DNA of 64,000 bases, taken from contig OX246746.1 in assembly GCA_945910005.1 (NCBI GenBank), positions 20,309,316 through 20,373,315 on the forward strand, written 5' to 3'. The stretch comes from Isoperla grammatica. Taxonomy: Eukaryota; Arthropoda; Insecta; Plecoptera; Perlodidae. The first letter of the stretch is position 1; each line of letters opens with the position of its first letter. A program made the translations under genes and the position numbers. Positions 25,101 to 36,009 of the stretch are shown one piece after another. The notes under the pieces are model-generated. The model was not told the origin of the DNA. It saw only the letters and a program-made list of their open reading frames with translations, and ran no database searches.

Positions 25101-28100
25101 TGACGTCTGTCAAACAATGCCACGCGCTCCGTTGTGTACGTTATCGAGTCAGCTGTGTTAGGTAGGCCCTATAGTCTGTCACGGGTGACGGCGATATGGG
25201 TGATGTGACACTTCCGTCAGCGGTAGGCCTACACATATTTTTACGTGTTACTGATAATTGCATAGGCCTACTTTCGCGTGTTGTTTAATTTTATCTTCCA
25301 AGTGGCTATGTGCAAAGATAGTGGAATGTAGGTTATGATGTTTGAAACAATCAATATTATTTGCTTTCCGCGCTCAGTGAGATGATACATGATTTTATTT
25401 TTCACTTGATATATCTGCTTAACAATGGATCCCAATATTGCTGCTAAAAGTGAACATACTGACATCGACAACAATGCCATCGGGCCGTTCGTTGGGAAAG
25501 AGACGCCGCCGGAACACGGGCGGAGAACGTTTGTTCCCGATTTAAATGAATGTGAAATTGATGATGATCATCAGTCTTTAGAATATGAAGAAGATTGTTA
25601 CTATTCGTACTTGGCGGCTAATGGGACGCCGAGCTTCGATCATTGCTACCCGGATGACGACAACTTTTGTATCGTGGACGATTGCAACGAGCTTACCCGA
25701 GCTCTCGAAGATAGTTTAACCATAGAAAATGACAATGAGAACTGCAGTGTTGAAACAGAGTTCTATTTAAAAGACATAAAAAATGGCAAGAGGCCGAGTG
25801 GGAAAGGTGTTCGAGTCATGTTTCAAGATTTATCGAAGCCATATTTAGCAAAAATGAGTGACTCGAGAAATTACAGACGATTTTTGGAAATAGTCAAAGG
25901 TATTTACCAATATTTGACCTTAATTCAATTTTGCAAGAGTTCCTAATGTGCTAAATAAATCTACTACTAACTCGATAGTTACTGTAGGGTAGGCTATTAA
26001 TTGTAGTTACCTTAGACCTGGTATTATGATAGCTAGCTAAATATTTAGTCTGGGACAAAACTGTTTGGTCCATGGCAACCACCAATCAGAAGCGTGGTTT
26101 CCACAGAGAAAACCAGTTAGGTAATCCCAGACCAAATATTTAGCAGCCCGTCAATCCAGGCCTCAAGTCATTCGACAAATAGAAACATTTTGACCAAGAC
26201 TACCCATATGCCTTCACATACAACTCTAGACAGAACCACTTTAGACTACCCACACTCTAGACTTCCCTCTGTGTAAATCATTTAGGAAATGTTTATTTCT
26301 AGAATCTCGCAGATATAACGATAGGATTCTTATGACCTCCGTGTTTTTTGTTTTTTTTTTTACTCTGAGTGGTCAGGGAGTGAAGTGTTGTCGCACTTAC
26401 CCAAGAGTGCCAGACATTTCAGAAAGTAGTATTTTCCATCTTCCGAGGCCTGCCCTCTTTGTACTCTCGCGATGACACTGTGCGACATTGGTAAAACTTT
26501 CTTGGGTGAATACACATTACCTAGCCAATTATGTAAGCGTATTATTGTAAATGATGCATTTTGATCAACTAATAAATTTGCCAAATGCATTAAATTTTAG
26601 TAATTTGTAGGCTACATATTTTCAGTTATTTCAGTCACTTTTCTGTGTTGTTTATCGCATCACTTTTTCAAGAAAATAAAGTAAAGGTTTATCAGTGGAA
26701 GCCCTGTTGTAGGCCTACATGACATGTGTACACTGTGTGTCCATAGCACAGTCAGCTATAGATTATATTTTATGCTTTTCTTTTTTATTAAATGGTTAGT
26801 TATTTAATTGGAATGTAATTCTCAATTAATAATAACTGACTTTCATTCACTTAGGGTACCGGTAATAAACATTTCATGATGAATGTACATTATCCTACAG
26901 GTAGGACGAGAATGACTCATTTTGGTACATAGAAAATCACTTGTTTTATAGTTTTAAGAGCGAAGGATACCTCTACGTCAAAAACCGCTGAAAATTTTCA
27001 TTTTTTAATTAAATCTCAAGATTGAAAAACAAAATCGAAAATCTGAGAAACTATAGCTGTGGTTTGGTAAGCCCTACACACTGAATGATAAATGTATTTA
27101 ATGTTATAATCAGTTTGACTGTGATAACGATTTCCTTAGTAATTTAAGGAAATCGTTATCACAGTCATACTGATTATAACGTGTAATACATTTATCATTC
27201 AGTGTGTAAGGCTTACCAAACCACAGCGCTATAGTTTCTCAGATTTTCGATTTTGTGTTTCAATCTTGAGATATGATTAAATTTCTGCGTTTTTTTACGT
27301 AGAGGTATCCTTCGCTCTTAAGCACACTGCTAGAAGAGAAGGACGTGTTTTTCACAAGGTATATGGGAATTTAGCACATTTTTGTTTCAAGGTTTTTAGC
27401 TAGTTAATTTTTTAAGTCTGAGCTTGTTGACAGGAGGCATAATAGAATTCACATTTTAGCAGAATAGCACGTGTGGGTCATTGTGAGCTCTATAAAAGCT
27501 ACATACTACATATCTTTATCCATAAACCTCTCATTATTGCAGTAAGTCGGTTGGGGGATGGGTGGGATTGAGTTTGACTGGTGAGCAAAAGCCAGTACCA
27601 GTAAGTGCATTATCTGCAGCAGGCTACACAAGAGACAACAACAAGCAAAGCTGCAGGTGCTTCTCTTGTTATGTATGCTGCCCCTAATCACATTAGCATA
27701 GCATGTCATTGCAGCCTAATAAGATCACTGGTCAGTGCTAACGACCGGAAGCTATTAGTGGTGGGGGAAAGAGAACAGGAATTCAACATATATATATATA
27801 TATATATTATACAGTACGTAGTGTATGTACAGTACTTGGAGAGGCCAAAAGGCTGAGTTAATTGAAACTCAGAACAAGATAAAACATGTTCTAGTAAGGG
27901 GAAAGGTACAGAAGGACGACAGCTTACCTGAGAAAGTAGATAGGTCGCTTTGAGATACATAGATGAGAAGATCTATATGTTTCTCAAAGCAACCTATCTA
28001 CTTTCTCAGGTAATCTGTTGTCCTTATGTAGCCTACCTTTCCCCTCAATAGAACATGTTTTATCTTGTTCTGAGTTCCAATTATATATGCAGTTGTTTTG

Positions 28101-31100
28101 TAAGATAAGATACCTATTTCTGGATTATTTGAAAATAATTTTTTGTAAACATATTATTTGCATGTTTCCATGCCTTCGGGCATACACATTGAACTATTTA
28201 TTCTTAAATTTGTTAATTAATTAATTAATTAATTACAAAACATACTATTGGGTTAATAATAATTTATTATCGATGGAATTAATTGTTATTTGTGAAAGAA
28301 TGTTGTAAATTAAAATTTAGCTTATTTATTTTACAATTACTTATTAGTTATTACTAACTTTAAAATGTAGACCTATTTTATAGGATTAGACTAGATTACA
28401 TATTGCGATTTCATGTAATATAATTGCATATTCTTATACTGGGCATTCCCGTAGACTAGTAGATAAAAATAATAGCAACTTAGACACAGACCAACGTTAT
28501 TTGTACATGTTAACGTGTACAAATGAGGCAAGTAGGCATAATAATAAGTGAAGTGAGGCCTGCAGCTGGAGCTTTCTTGTTGACAGAGTTGAACTGTCAC
28601 CCTATTTAACTAAGTGTGATTGTTTTGTTTCAGCTGAAGAGGCTGCTCCCATGGACATGTCGCCAGACTCGGGGATCAATGAGCTTGCGGGATTGAGTCC
28701 AGAGGAGCAGGAGAGACAGAGGCAGGAGTGGCAACTTGAGCTCTCTAGGGTACGTTGACAGGAAAGGCCTTCCTTGTTGGTGGATGGACACAATATCAAA
28801 GTCACCTTAACCCTCTCCCTTGTATAACGTAGTAAATGCTCAGCAAAGTAAGAACTCGTAGTTGCCTTGATAATGTGATCTTGCTCAGACGAAATGACGG
28901 TATCATCTTGACACGGTTTATCCCAAAAACTAGCAAATGTTCCATATACTGCAATCTATCTAGCTAACAACATGCATCCCTTGCTTTTCAGTTTTTTTAG
29001 AACCTTGTTTAAAAATTATCAAATTATTGATTATCCCAGTAAATTGATTTCTATCATTATGTGCAACAGGATGCTAATTTTCAGTTTTGATATGTTTCTA
29101 GGTAGAGGAGGAGATCCAAACTCTACGACATGTGTTGGCCAGTAAGACTAGAAACTCGCAGGAACTAAAGAGAAAACTTGGAATCTCTGTTTGGAAGGAA
29201 CTCTCTGATGATATGACTCAAGGAATCAAGAATGTCAAAGAATCCAATGTGTAAGCCACCAATTTGATTTTCTGTTTCCTTGTTTAAGTTGTTTTGTTTC
29301 TGTTTTTTTGTTCCATGCAGATTAAGAATCTATCTATATTAGTATGAGCTTTTTAAGCATGTAATATTTAAATGTTAAAAATGATATTTAGAATTAAATT
29401 CAATCAATCAATTTTAATTTAATTTAATAACCAAATTCAGTAGTTTTTTTTTTTAGTAGTTGGTGTGAAACTTTAGTATGGTAGATCTGGGTTTTTATTT
29501 AAGTTACATTTATCACAAGTTGTTATCCCCTCTTTTGCCCCATCACATTTGAAGATTTTAGAAACAATTAGCTTCTTTACTTTCACTCATTGTAATATCG
29601 GAAACATTGAGTGAACTCTCCCCTCATTTTTTCCAAATTTGCTGCATTTTCATAGTATTGTTAGCCCTGCTCATATATAAAGTTCCGACAAACAAAGGTC
29701 TGAGACGTTGAAATGTGTGTTTAAGTTCCATTAGCATGGATTTTTGTAATTGTACTCTATCCTTAACTAGCATTCTCTCTGAAATAGCACAATTGCAGTA
29801 ATAGAGACATAAAATATCAATCAATAAGTAAGCAAAATGTTGAGTTAAAAAATATGAATACATTTACATATTATTACAAAAACTAACCAAATGTTGAGAT
29901 CACTTTGCCAATATTTCAGTCACCTAAGTTAGTATCATATATGCATTCCTTTCCATGCCAAATAGTGACAGATATAGCATCTTCATAGGAGTTAGTCTAT
30001 TAAAACAGGCAATACTTAGTGGACACTAGAAACTATCGAATGTTGCAATGTATGGTATCAAGCTTTCATGCATAAACATATATTCTGTACTACTAGGGTA
30101 CACAGTACACAATACACATGTGTGTATTTAAACTTTGGCATTTGCACTTTGCACACTGTAGACTCTCTGAAGCATGGCACCATTTTCTGTTTACAAAATG
30201 AGGTAATAATGGTGCTTGATAGATGGTCAATTGGCTAGGTCAATACTCAGTAGAGTGGGAGAAGAAGAAAAAGAAGAGAAAGGGTGGTTAAAAACAGATG
30301 AGTACACAAATACAACACATTTTGATATGCTGCTGATGATGTTAATGATGATGACGACTGTCCTTCATTCACGACACGTTTCGTTCTTCTAGGACTCTTC
30401 AGGCTGTTGCAGGACACAATAAAAACATGTCAGCTAAGCGTAGTATTGTTTTAGCGTAGCTTAGCTGATCTTTCTTTAATGCTGTACTGTACTTCTGCCT
30501 TTAGAGTCAAGCAAAGACAAAACATGTCATGGACTAAGACAATTAGCTGCATTTATCATCACCACCAGATGGAAGTTTGTTTGTTTTGTGTACATAATTG
30601 CAGTTGTTATTTCCCATTCTATAATCTCTTCTCCCACTTCCATAGTTTACTAAATGAGTATAGCTAATGTGTTCTTATAGTTTTTTGTTTGTAAAATTTT
30701 ATGCTTTTGTTGCTTTCGTTGGTCATAAAATCTCAGTCCTATATTCTCTTTTTAGTAGGTCTAGGACCATCCACCTCGTTTCAAAATTTAAAATTGGCAA
30801 GGAAGGTAATTACAGTTACACTGTAGTTAGTTCATTATTACTCATTCAACACAAAATCTGTTTGACAAGGTTGCATATAACTGTATACCCATTGTTTACC
30901 ATTGGGAATCTTGCAAATTGGTGTTGGCTAAATAATAAAATATATGTTCATACCTATAGGCCTAGCCTAGCTAAGCTCTACAGTAATTTGAATAACTGAA
31001 CGACCATGAGCCAAGTTTGGAAAGTATTTTTAATAACTTGTACGTACTGTGAATTGTGATTGAGGTTTTATTATTCCAATTTATTTTTGTTGCTAATTAT

Positions 31101-33959
31101 GTTTGTTTTTTGCAAGCTCTTTTCACTTACTTATGCTTTTCTATTCTATGGTTGGTTAATTTTGGTGGATATTTGCCGTGGCAGTTATCAAAATGTTGAG
31201 GGCAAACTAGAACAAATCGGTCGAGCAGTGGTTGATGCCCCGATGTAAGTAACACTTTGAAACATATTTGATAGGTACTGTATAATAACCATACTGCATC
31301 CATTCGTATTACAAGAATAAAGGAAACCCATCGCATAGAACTAGGGATGTCAACGGGTACCCGTTACCCGCCCGGTACACACGGGTACGGTTCCAACTTT
31401 TCAATACCTGTTACCCGGGTACTACCCGTTCCCTTCGTCTGTTCAAAACGAAATCAATTCAACATTGCGATATTTCCCTACTGGTGTCTTTGTGCGAGCG
31501 TACAAGCCGCTCTTTTCAATTTGCCGGCATTTAACTAGACACCCCCCCTCGTCTCGATTAGCCATCGTTGCAAAAAAATTAGACGTAAAGCCCAATTAGT
31601 ATCATCTTCTGTAGGTCTATGGAAGAATGCTGCTGAAAGGTTGCGAGTCCGAGGGGGCACACCCGCCTGTCGTAGCTTTACCACAACACAATCATGTTCT
31701 CGTGTTCGAGCTCGGACTATGACGTCATCGCTTTGATGCGGCCGACCACCGGATTCATTGTATGTGCCTACCGTAGTGGAGACGTAAGCTTTGAAGCTTT
31801 GTTGAATACTTCTGCGATCGTTTTGCAGCGAAGACAATGCAACCTAATACCGTTTAACAATATAATGTCTCTTTCCACAACTTTATGACTCATTTGACAC
31901 CCATGACGTTAAAACGCATATTTAGTATTATTTACTACCCGGGTAGTCCGGGTACGGCGCGAGGGTACCCGGGTACAACAATTTCCGGGTATTGACATCC
32001 CTACATAGAACACCACTTCTGTAATCTAAATGATGAAAGAATCACACTGTATTACTGATACCGGTACAGCTTTGTTTTTCATATCTTTAGTAGGCTACCT
32101 ACGGTTGTATAGTTAGTAGCATAAATAAAGCCAGTTGAGGTGTGGGTTCAACTCCTTCAAAAGGTACCGTTCTACTATTTATCTTCATCAAAGCGCTATA
32201 CATTTGTGCCCAATTTATCTTAGTGTGTGTTGTGATTTAGCAGCAATAAACATTATTCAGCCATGTCATTGCAAACATTAAATCTTATAGGTCTTACCCT
32301 ACTTAAAATCAAGTACCTTTGGATATTTTCTCCATTTTATTTTTAAGCTAAATCTATAATTTAAACATCAACTACATTAATTTTTAGTGTTGTAAAATTC
32401 AAAATTGTTGTCATAAAATTGTTGCTTATTATTTTAAGTGAGGTGCATACATTGGATGAGATACAGTTAAACATTTTACTCGTGTCACACATTTGGCTGT
32501 ACTATTCAAATAAACTATGCATGCGGAAAAACTATTGTTTAATTAATGAACTAATTATGTATGTAGGAGGTACATGCATACATACATACATACATACATA
32601 TGTATGTATGCATGTTCCTACATACAAATATAGTTCCAAATAAATAATAAATATAGTTACAAATATAGTTCATATATATTAGGGCTGCCCAACGATAAAA
32701 AAATTCATATCGATATCGCGAATGTTGTCATCGATATCATATTGCGATATCAAATTTTTTAAAGTCGGTATTGATATCGCCGATATCGTAGTTTTTTTTT
32801 CAAACCGCCAGAGACCATTAATTATTTATAAACAATTAATGTGAATAATTTAACGTCAAAATGTTTTACTATGTGCGTCAATTTGTGTGTTGTATTATAA
32901 AAAATATATCCACAAAACAGCGATGTTGTGATTGGCGTGACGTGACGTGAGTGTGACAGACTGACTGAACGAGCGCGGGCACAAGACTCACGGCCGGTGG
33001 GCGATGAGGCATCAACCGATAGTTGACCGACGATAGTTGACACTTGATCGATATCGCGAAACGTACGATATATTAATTCTATATCGGTATCGAATTATTT
33101 TTCTATTATCGATTTTGTATCGAATTATCGATATCGTTGGGCAGCCCTAATATATATATAGTTCCTTAACTTGCCATAATTACTTTTGTTGCAATGCCTG
33201 GTATATGAAATGGTTGGAGCTTAAGAATGCTCTGTAGTCTCTGTACTGTACCACCTGACAGCTGGCCAATATAGATTCCATGTACCTATATAATATTTTA
33301 AATATTTAGCAGTTAGCTTATTCAGCAATTTTCCCCCTTTAAATCAGTTTTTACTTTTTAATGGTCATTCTGAAAACATACATAAGGAATAAGGAGTTTC
33401 GCTAAACCTATAAATCAGCAATACCCAAAATTAAACAATACAATATTATAGATAATGTTAAATTCATATTTGATTGTTGTTTGGTGCAGTTATCAGAAGA
33501 CGGAATCGGTGATCAAGACCACTGCAGAGAAAACCACATCACTCTTTGGCGGTCTCGGTTCTAGTGTCACGATGAAGCTTGGGCAACTCAAGAACTCTGA
33601 ATCATTCCGCTCGCTGGAGGAAAAAGTTGGCTCTGCTTATGAAAATGTTAAGGTAAATATCTTTACTGCATAGTCGTAACTCTTAGTTGTAATAATTGTC
33701 ATCTGTGTATGAATACAAATAATGTTGCGTATGAATACAAATAATGTGGTTCCAATATAATAGATTTCATTCTTAATTTGCAATAATAATTGAATGTAAA
33801 CTTATTTTGCGTTTTTAGACAAAAGTGGTAACGTCTCGCTCCAACTCTATGCAATCTTTTGACGAGGCTCTAAGAGAAGCTGATCAGCGAAGGGTCAACA
33901 ATGGGTCTGGGACACCGGCATCTACTCCAACCATCCCCGAAGACAGACCTCTGTCATAA
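19306..33959 (+). CDS. TPD52: Tumour protein D52 family gene, alternative N-termini
   Basis: Exons 19306-19324 or 25425-25899, then 28634-28749, 29102-29250, 31185-31244, 33490-33652 and 33819-33959 all join in frame. The short form would be 215 residues (195 without the 60-nt exon), the usual family size; the long form would be 367. Family hallmarks are the coiled coil (SPEEQERQRQEW..LSRVEEEIQTLRHVLASK), ELKRKLGIS, and the LFGGLGSSVTMKLGQLKNSESFRSLEEKVGS segment matching vertebrate FKSFEE/SFEDRV. D52 proteins form homo- and heteromers and associate with membrane trafficking and proliferation; they are cytosolic. The C-terminus is rich in S, T and P. Which D52 paralogue it corresponds to cannot be told, as invertebrates usually have one gene. 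Confidence 0.93.
19380..19930. repeat. AGGCCT/CCTAGG-rich cluster in the TPD52 intron
   Basis: Overlapping copies of the self-complementary hexamers AGGCCT and CCTAGG recur irregularly, as in 8100-8580, 36360-37110 and 45960-46240. It is not a clean tandem array. A purine/pyrimidine-skewed stretch follows at 19970-20215. Confidence 0.6.
20261..20458. mobile_element. Fold-back element, GTAAAAAGTTCGGAC ends
   Basis: The left arm starts GTAAAAAGTTCGGAC and the right ends GTCCGAACTTTTTAC (one extra base pair interrupts it). About 90-bp arms include CACTACTCACCCACTGCG, and a loop of some 10 bp sits near 20350. Target duplication unclear. Confidence 0.85.
20459..22955. other. TPD52 intron, no gene recognised
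   Basis: It holds an ATT microsatellite (about 22084-22169) and a G/C-run region at 22206-22276. A degraded repeat with TGGGGTCGCGAG motifs lies near 21180-21520. I see no supported exon. Confidence 0.45.
22841..22846 (-). terminator. Candidate poly(A) signal for the antisense exon
   Basis: TTTATT on the plus strand is AATAAA on the minus strand, 110 bases downstream of the TAA at 22956-22958. Confidence 0.35.
22956..23038 (-). CDS. Probable terminal exon of an antisense gene in the TPD52 intron
   Basis: On the minus strand, acceptor AATATTTTCAG is followed by G|GT GGC CTT.. encoding GLGASTMRDETHPATGLRVQ and EAMENL, then TAA. The exon is markedly GC-richer than its surroundings and has AATAAA (22841-22846, minus) 110 bases past the stop. 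Phase 1 entry requires an upstream exon at higher coordinates that I could not identify. Function unknown. It could also be a fragment of a processed pseudogene. Confidence 0.45.
23885..24365 (+). mobile_element. LINE 3' fragment with reverse-transcriptase C-terminus
   Basis: Broken frames give VMELEKVQRRAPRKVTG, LGWESLEERRRSDSMCNLYR and FVERTVREWNELPEEVVE followed by CESVREFRNRLKDRR. These are the standard closing motifs of CR1/L2/Jockey-like LINE polymerases. The G-rich 3' end with TGCCACCGGGTA resembles positions 1-50. Frameshifts and stops show it is dead. Confidence 0.8.
24400..25424. promoter_or_regulatory. CpG-richer interval before TPD52 exon B
   Basis: CpG is commoner here than in flanking introns and the interval runs directly up to the ATG at 25425, so it is the natural place for a second promoter and 5' UTR. 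A 92-codon minus frame (24415-24693) is open here but lacks splice or homology support. No TATA or initiator could be assigned. Confidence 0.3.
25425..25899 (+). CDS. TPD52: TPD52 alternative first exon B (long acidic N-terminus)
   Basis: The 158-codon frame starts at the first ATG after an in-frame TGA (25407-25409) and ends K|GTATTT in phase 1, matching exon 28634. The peptide is acidic (CEIDDDH, YPDDDN, IENDNEN), with a basic patch GKRPSGKGVRV near residue 125. I recognise no domain. Joining to TPD52 is inferred from phase, strand and position; it could instead be the first exon of another transcript. An independent start implies a second promoter upstream. Confidence 0.7.
26038..26144. 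repeat. Short inverted repeat
   Basis: CTAAATATTTAGTCTGGGA at the left pairs with TCCCAGACCAAATATTTAG at the right, around a segment containing CAACCACCAATCAGA. Probably a small fold-back element. Confidence 0.6.
26958..27317. mobile_element. Long near-perfect fold-back element flanked by TTAA
   Basis: Two arms of about 180 bp are nearly perfect reverse complements, from GAGCGAAGGATACC to GGTATCCTTCGCTC, meeting at TTAGTAATTTAAGG with almost no loop. TTAA stands on each side (26954-26957, 27318-27321), suggesting a TTAA-targeting (piggyBac-type) or TAA-targeting relic; four bases are not decisive. Confidence 0.85.
27788..27808. repeat. AT microsatellite
   Basis: An uninterrupted run of alternating AT. 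A TTAA run of six units follows at 28212-28235. Confidence 0.9.
27861..28081. mobile_element. Fold-back element, AATTGAAACTCAG ends
   Basis: AACTCAGAACAAGATAAAAC on the left returns as GTTTTATCTTGTTCTGAGTT on the right; the centre GATACATAGATGAGAAGATC forms the turn. The arms also share ACCTGAGAAAGTAGATAGG. Confidence 0.85.
28634..28749 (+). CDS. TPD52: TPD52 common exon, start of coiled coil
   Basis: Between TTGTTTCAG and GTACGT it encodes EEAAPMDMSPDSGINELAG, then LSPEEQERQRQEWQLELSR. The LS/T-EEQE-R-EL pattern is the conserved start of the D52 domain. Phase 1 in, phase 0 out. Confidence 0.92.
29102..29250 (+). CDS. TPD52: TPD52 coiled-coil exon
   Basis: It encodes VEEEIQTLRHVLASKTRNSQ, ELKRKLGISVWKELSDDMTQ and GIKNVKESN. 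The VEEEI-TLR-VL-SK and KRKLGI blocks are diagnostic of the family. The acceptor is TTTCTAG and the donor GTAAGC; it ends in phase 2. Confidence 0.95.
29251..31184 (+). other. TPD52 intron without other features
   Basis: AT-rich intron between the coiled-coil exon and the cassette exon. No repeat with clear ends and no further exon was seen. Confidence 0.5.
31185..31244 (+). CDS. TPD52: TPD52 60-nt cassette-like exon
   Basis: Twenty codons, phase 2 on both sides (GTGGCAG|..|GTAAGT), encode YQNVEGKLEQIGRAVVDAP. Including or skipping it keeps the frame. It occupies the place of the alternatively used vertebrate D52/D53 exon starting AYVKTSEKL, and begins like the next exon (YQ..E). Confidence 0.85.
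31342..32003. mobile_element. hAT-like non-autonomous element, GGGTACCC family, copy 2
   Basis: TAGGGATGTCAA and TTGACATCCCTA ends are flanked by the 8-bp duplication CATAGAAC (31334-31341, 32004-32011). It aligns along its length with 1894-3029 but lacks both the nested element and a further 48 bp lying between GTTGAAT direct repeats. Confidence 0.93.
32558..32626. repeat. CATA/TATG palindrome
   Basis: TATGTAGGAGGTACATGCAT with following CATA units is mirrored by TATG units and GCATGTTCCTACATA, giving a self-complementary simple-repeat hairpin. Confidence 0.75.
32690..33149. mobile_element. hAT-like element, ATCGATATCG family
   Basis: Inverted ends TAGGGCTGCCCAACGATA and TATCGTTGGGCAGCCCTA flank a body with many CGATATCG palindromes at both ends. 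ATATATAT lies on each side (32682-32689, 33150-33157), consistent with an 8-bp duplication but weakened by local AT repeats. Confidence 0.88.
33490..33652 (+). CDS. TPD52: TPD52 exon, conserved GG/FKSFEE block
   Basis: It encodes YQKTESVIKTTAEKTTSLFG, GLGSSVTMKLGQLKNSESF and RSLEEKVGSAYENVK, aligning with vertebrate AYKKTSETLSQAGQK..FKSFEEKV. The acceptor is TTGGTGCAG and the donor GTAAAT. Phase 2 in, phase 0 out. Confidence 0.93.
33819..33959 (+). CDS. TPD52: TPD52 terminal exon
   Basis: After GTTTTTAG it encodes TKVVTSRSNSMQSFDEALRE, ADQRRVNNGSG and TPASTPTIPEDRPLS, then TAA. The SFDEAL motif corresponds to SFEEVL in vertebrate members. Confidence 0.92.
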   Translation, partial: TKVVTSRSNSMQSFDEALREADQRRVNNGSGTPASTPTIPEDRPLS

Positions 33960-34110
33960 TCCAATCACAACTACGGTACTATTGGCGTTGACTGATCACT
34001 CCATCCATTGGCCTTCTCTGGATAGTTAGCGTTTTTCTGCAGAGTTTATTTACTATATACAAATATTATATCTTGATATAGCATTTTGTGACATCATTGG
34101 CAAACTAATG

Positions 34111-34300
34111 AATAAATAATTATTACTATAATAGTAAGTACTTATGCACTCAATTATCTGCAATTTAGCCATATGACAGTGTTCATTAATTGTCATAACC
34201 ATACTTTTATAATTATTTATTGTTTAGATATGTTTAATTATATTTTTACTCAATTATATACCTATTATACTTTACATGCAGTTTCCTCTCAATGAATAAA
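34111..34300 (+). terminator. Candidate poly(A) signals of TPD52
   Basis: AATAAA occurs at 34111-34116 and again at 34295-34300, about 150 and 335 bases after the stop. Either could direct 3' end formation. Confidence 0.5.
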
Positions 34301-34647
34301 TTCATTTATATCTATGCTTAAACATTTGTCTTCTTGAATATTTTACACGCTTGGAGTGTTTTCAGAAAAAAAAATGTATTTTCTGCTATATAATCATATT
34401 ACAATTTCACACCTCCCTCTTGCATGGTGTGGCTAACTCCTGAATCAGGATATCAGAATAGGGGGTACCAAAACATATGTTATGTTAGTAATTATAATAT
34501 AAAAACATCTTCGAGCAAGAGCTTACTGGTGAAAGTGGATACGGAGCTTTTGTCATGCTTTTGAGGTGGTTGGTAGGGTAGTAGACCGCCTAACTCGATC
34601 AAAAGTATCCTTTTTGATGTTCTTGGAAGTAAATCTGGTATTGGCAT

Positions 34648-35052
34648 TTGCCGTATTGTCCTGAATATAAGACGACCCCTGTTCTTGATGGAAAAAGTAA
34701 CATCCATTTTTGTGGTATTGGTGTTACTTATTGACGCGTGGTATTTGCATCAAATCCTTTAAATTGTTCTGGTGTTGCTTAGATAAAGCCTTCACTAAGT
34801 TGGAAGAAAATCACTAGAGATTGTCATCAATGTTACAGAAATTACTTGCCCATAATAAGTTTTCAAGAAACTTGACAAAAAACTAGTCATCAATTTTTTT
34901 AAACCCCTTGCTGCTTAGACCAACACTTGAAAAGAAAATAACTGGGTTAATCCCAGCAAATACATAAAACAATTGAAATATAAGGGGGAGGGGTATTTTT
35001 GAGACTTTAAACAATGGGAAAAAGAGGTTGCTTATATTCGGGACTAAACCGT
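34648..35052. mobile_element. Degraded TIR element, CCGTATTGTCC ends
   Basis: CCGTATTGTCCTGAATATAAG at the left resembles the reverse complement of CTTATATTCGGGACTAAACC at the right. The AAGACGACCCC motif links it to the remnant at 11276-11768. No target duplication found. Confidence 0.5.
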
Positions 35053-36009
35053 ATACTGTATTCAAAAGATTTGTTATAGCACAGCTATGTATATATTGTG
35101 TATCACTGTTAAGTGTTAACCTCACAAATTTTCGTTTCAACTTTCTAGTGCTGGCAATAGTACTCCTGTACTATAATGGTATTATAGTAGTTCAGGATGT
35201 CTAATATGACAGGTGTGTTTTGACTTAAAAACTTGATATAGCAAAGTTGAGTAGAGACCAAAAATTGGCAGCTCTCATTGTGTATAGTGACATTCTTGGC
35301 CAAAGCAAACATAATTGAAATATCTAACCTTTATTACTTTTTTGCTGACACAAATGATATGTAACCTTTGCAAGGTTGGACCATCACTTCTTCAGATAAG
35401 TGAAACAAATGTGACATAATTCCCTTAAGCCCTAAACAAAAATGTTGAAAGCTCGTGATTTGCATGAGGTGTGTTGCTCAATCATTGGTGAGCTCTATTG
35501 TATCTACCTTCATGCAATATGACAGTTAAAAGAAAAATAAGGCTCGGTTGGTTAGCGATGTGTAATGCTTACGGGATCAAATTGTAGCCCATTTGTCCAT
35601 ATATCTTACTGACAAATTGTTTTCTTCTTATAGGAGCAAGCAAACTTATGGATGGAATGAAATCTCTAAGACCTGTGTTTACTAAGTGCATAGTATTAGT
35701 ACAGATTTTGTACATATTTTGATTGGTTGTAGACTTGTAGACGATCCAGACCTGTAAAAGTTGAACACGGAAATATATTTGTATCGGTGCAAACATCTTG
35801 CATTTGTTTTACTTAGAAAACTCTGTATTGCACCATTTTCATAGATGCTGTTAATTAGTCTCTGGACTATGTGAGTAATCATTTTCGAATACAACCAAGC
35901 TGATGAACATATTATTGCAACATTGTCGTCTCTGAAGAGCTAAATAATTGTGTTTCCTAGGCAATTAACCATTGGAGTGGTTTACCTCCTATATGTATCT
36001 TCACACTTA
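35053..36009. other. No gene recognised
   Basis: Ordinary AT-rich intergenic sequence; frames are short and unsupported. Confidence 0.45.
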
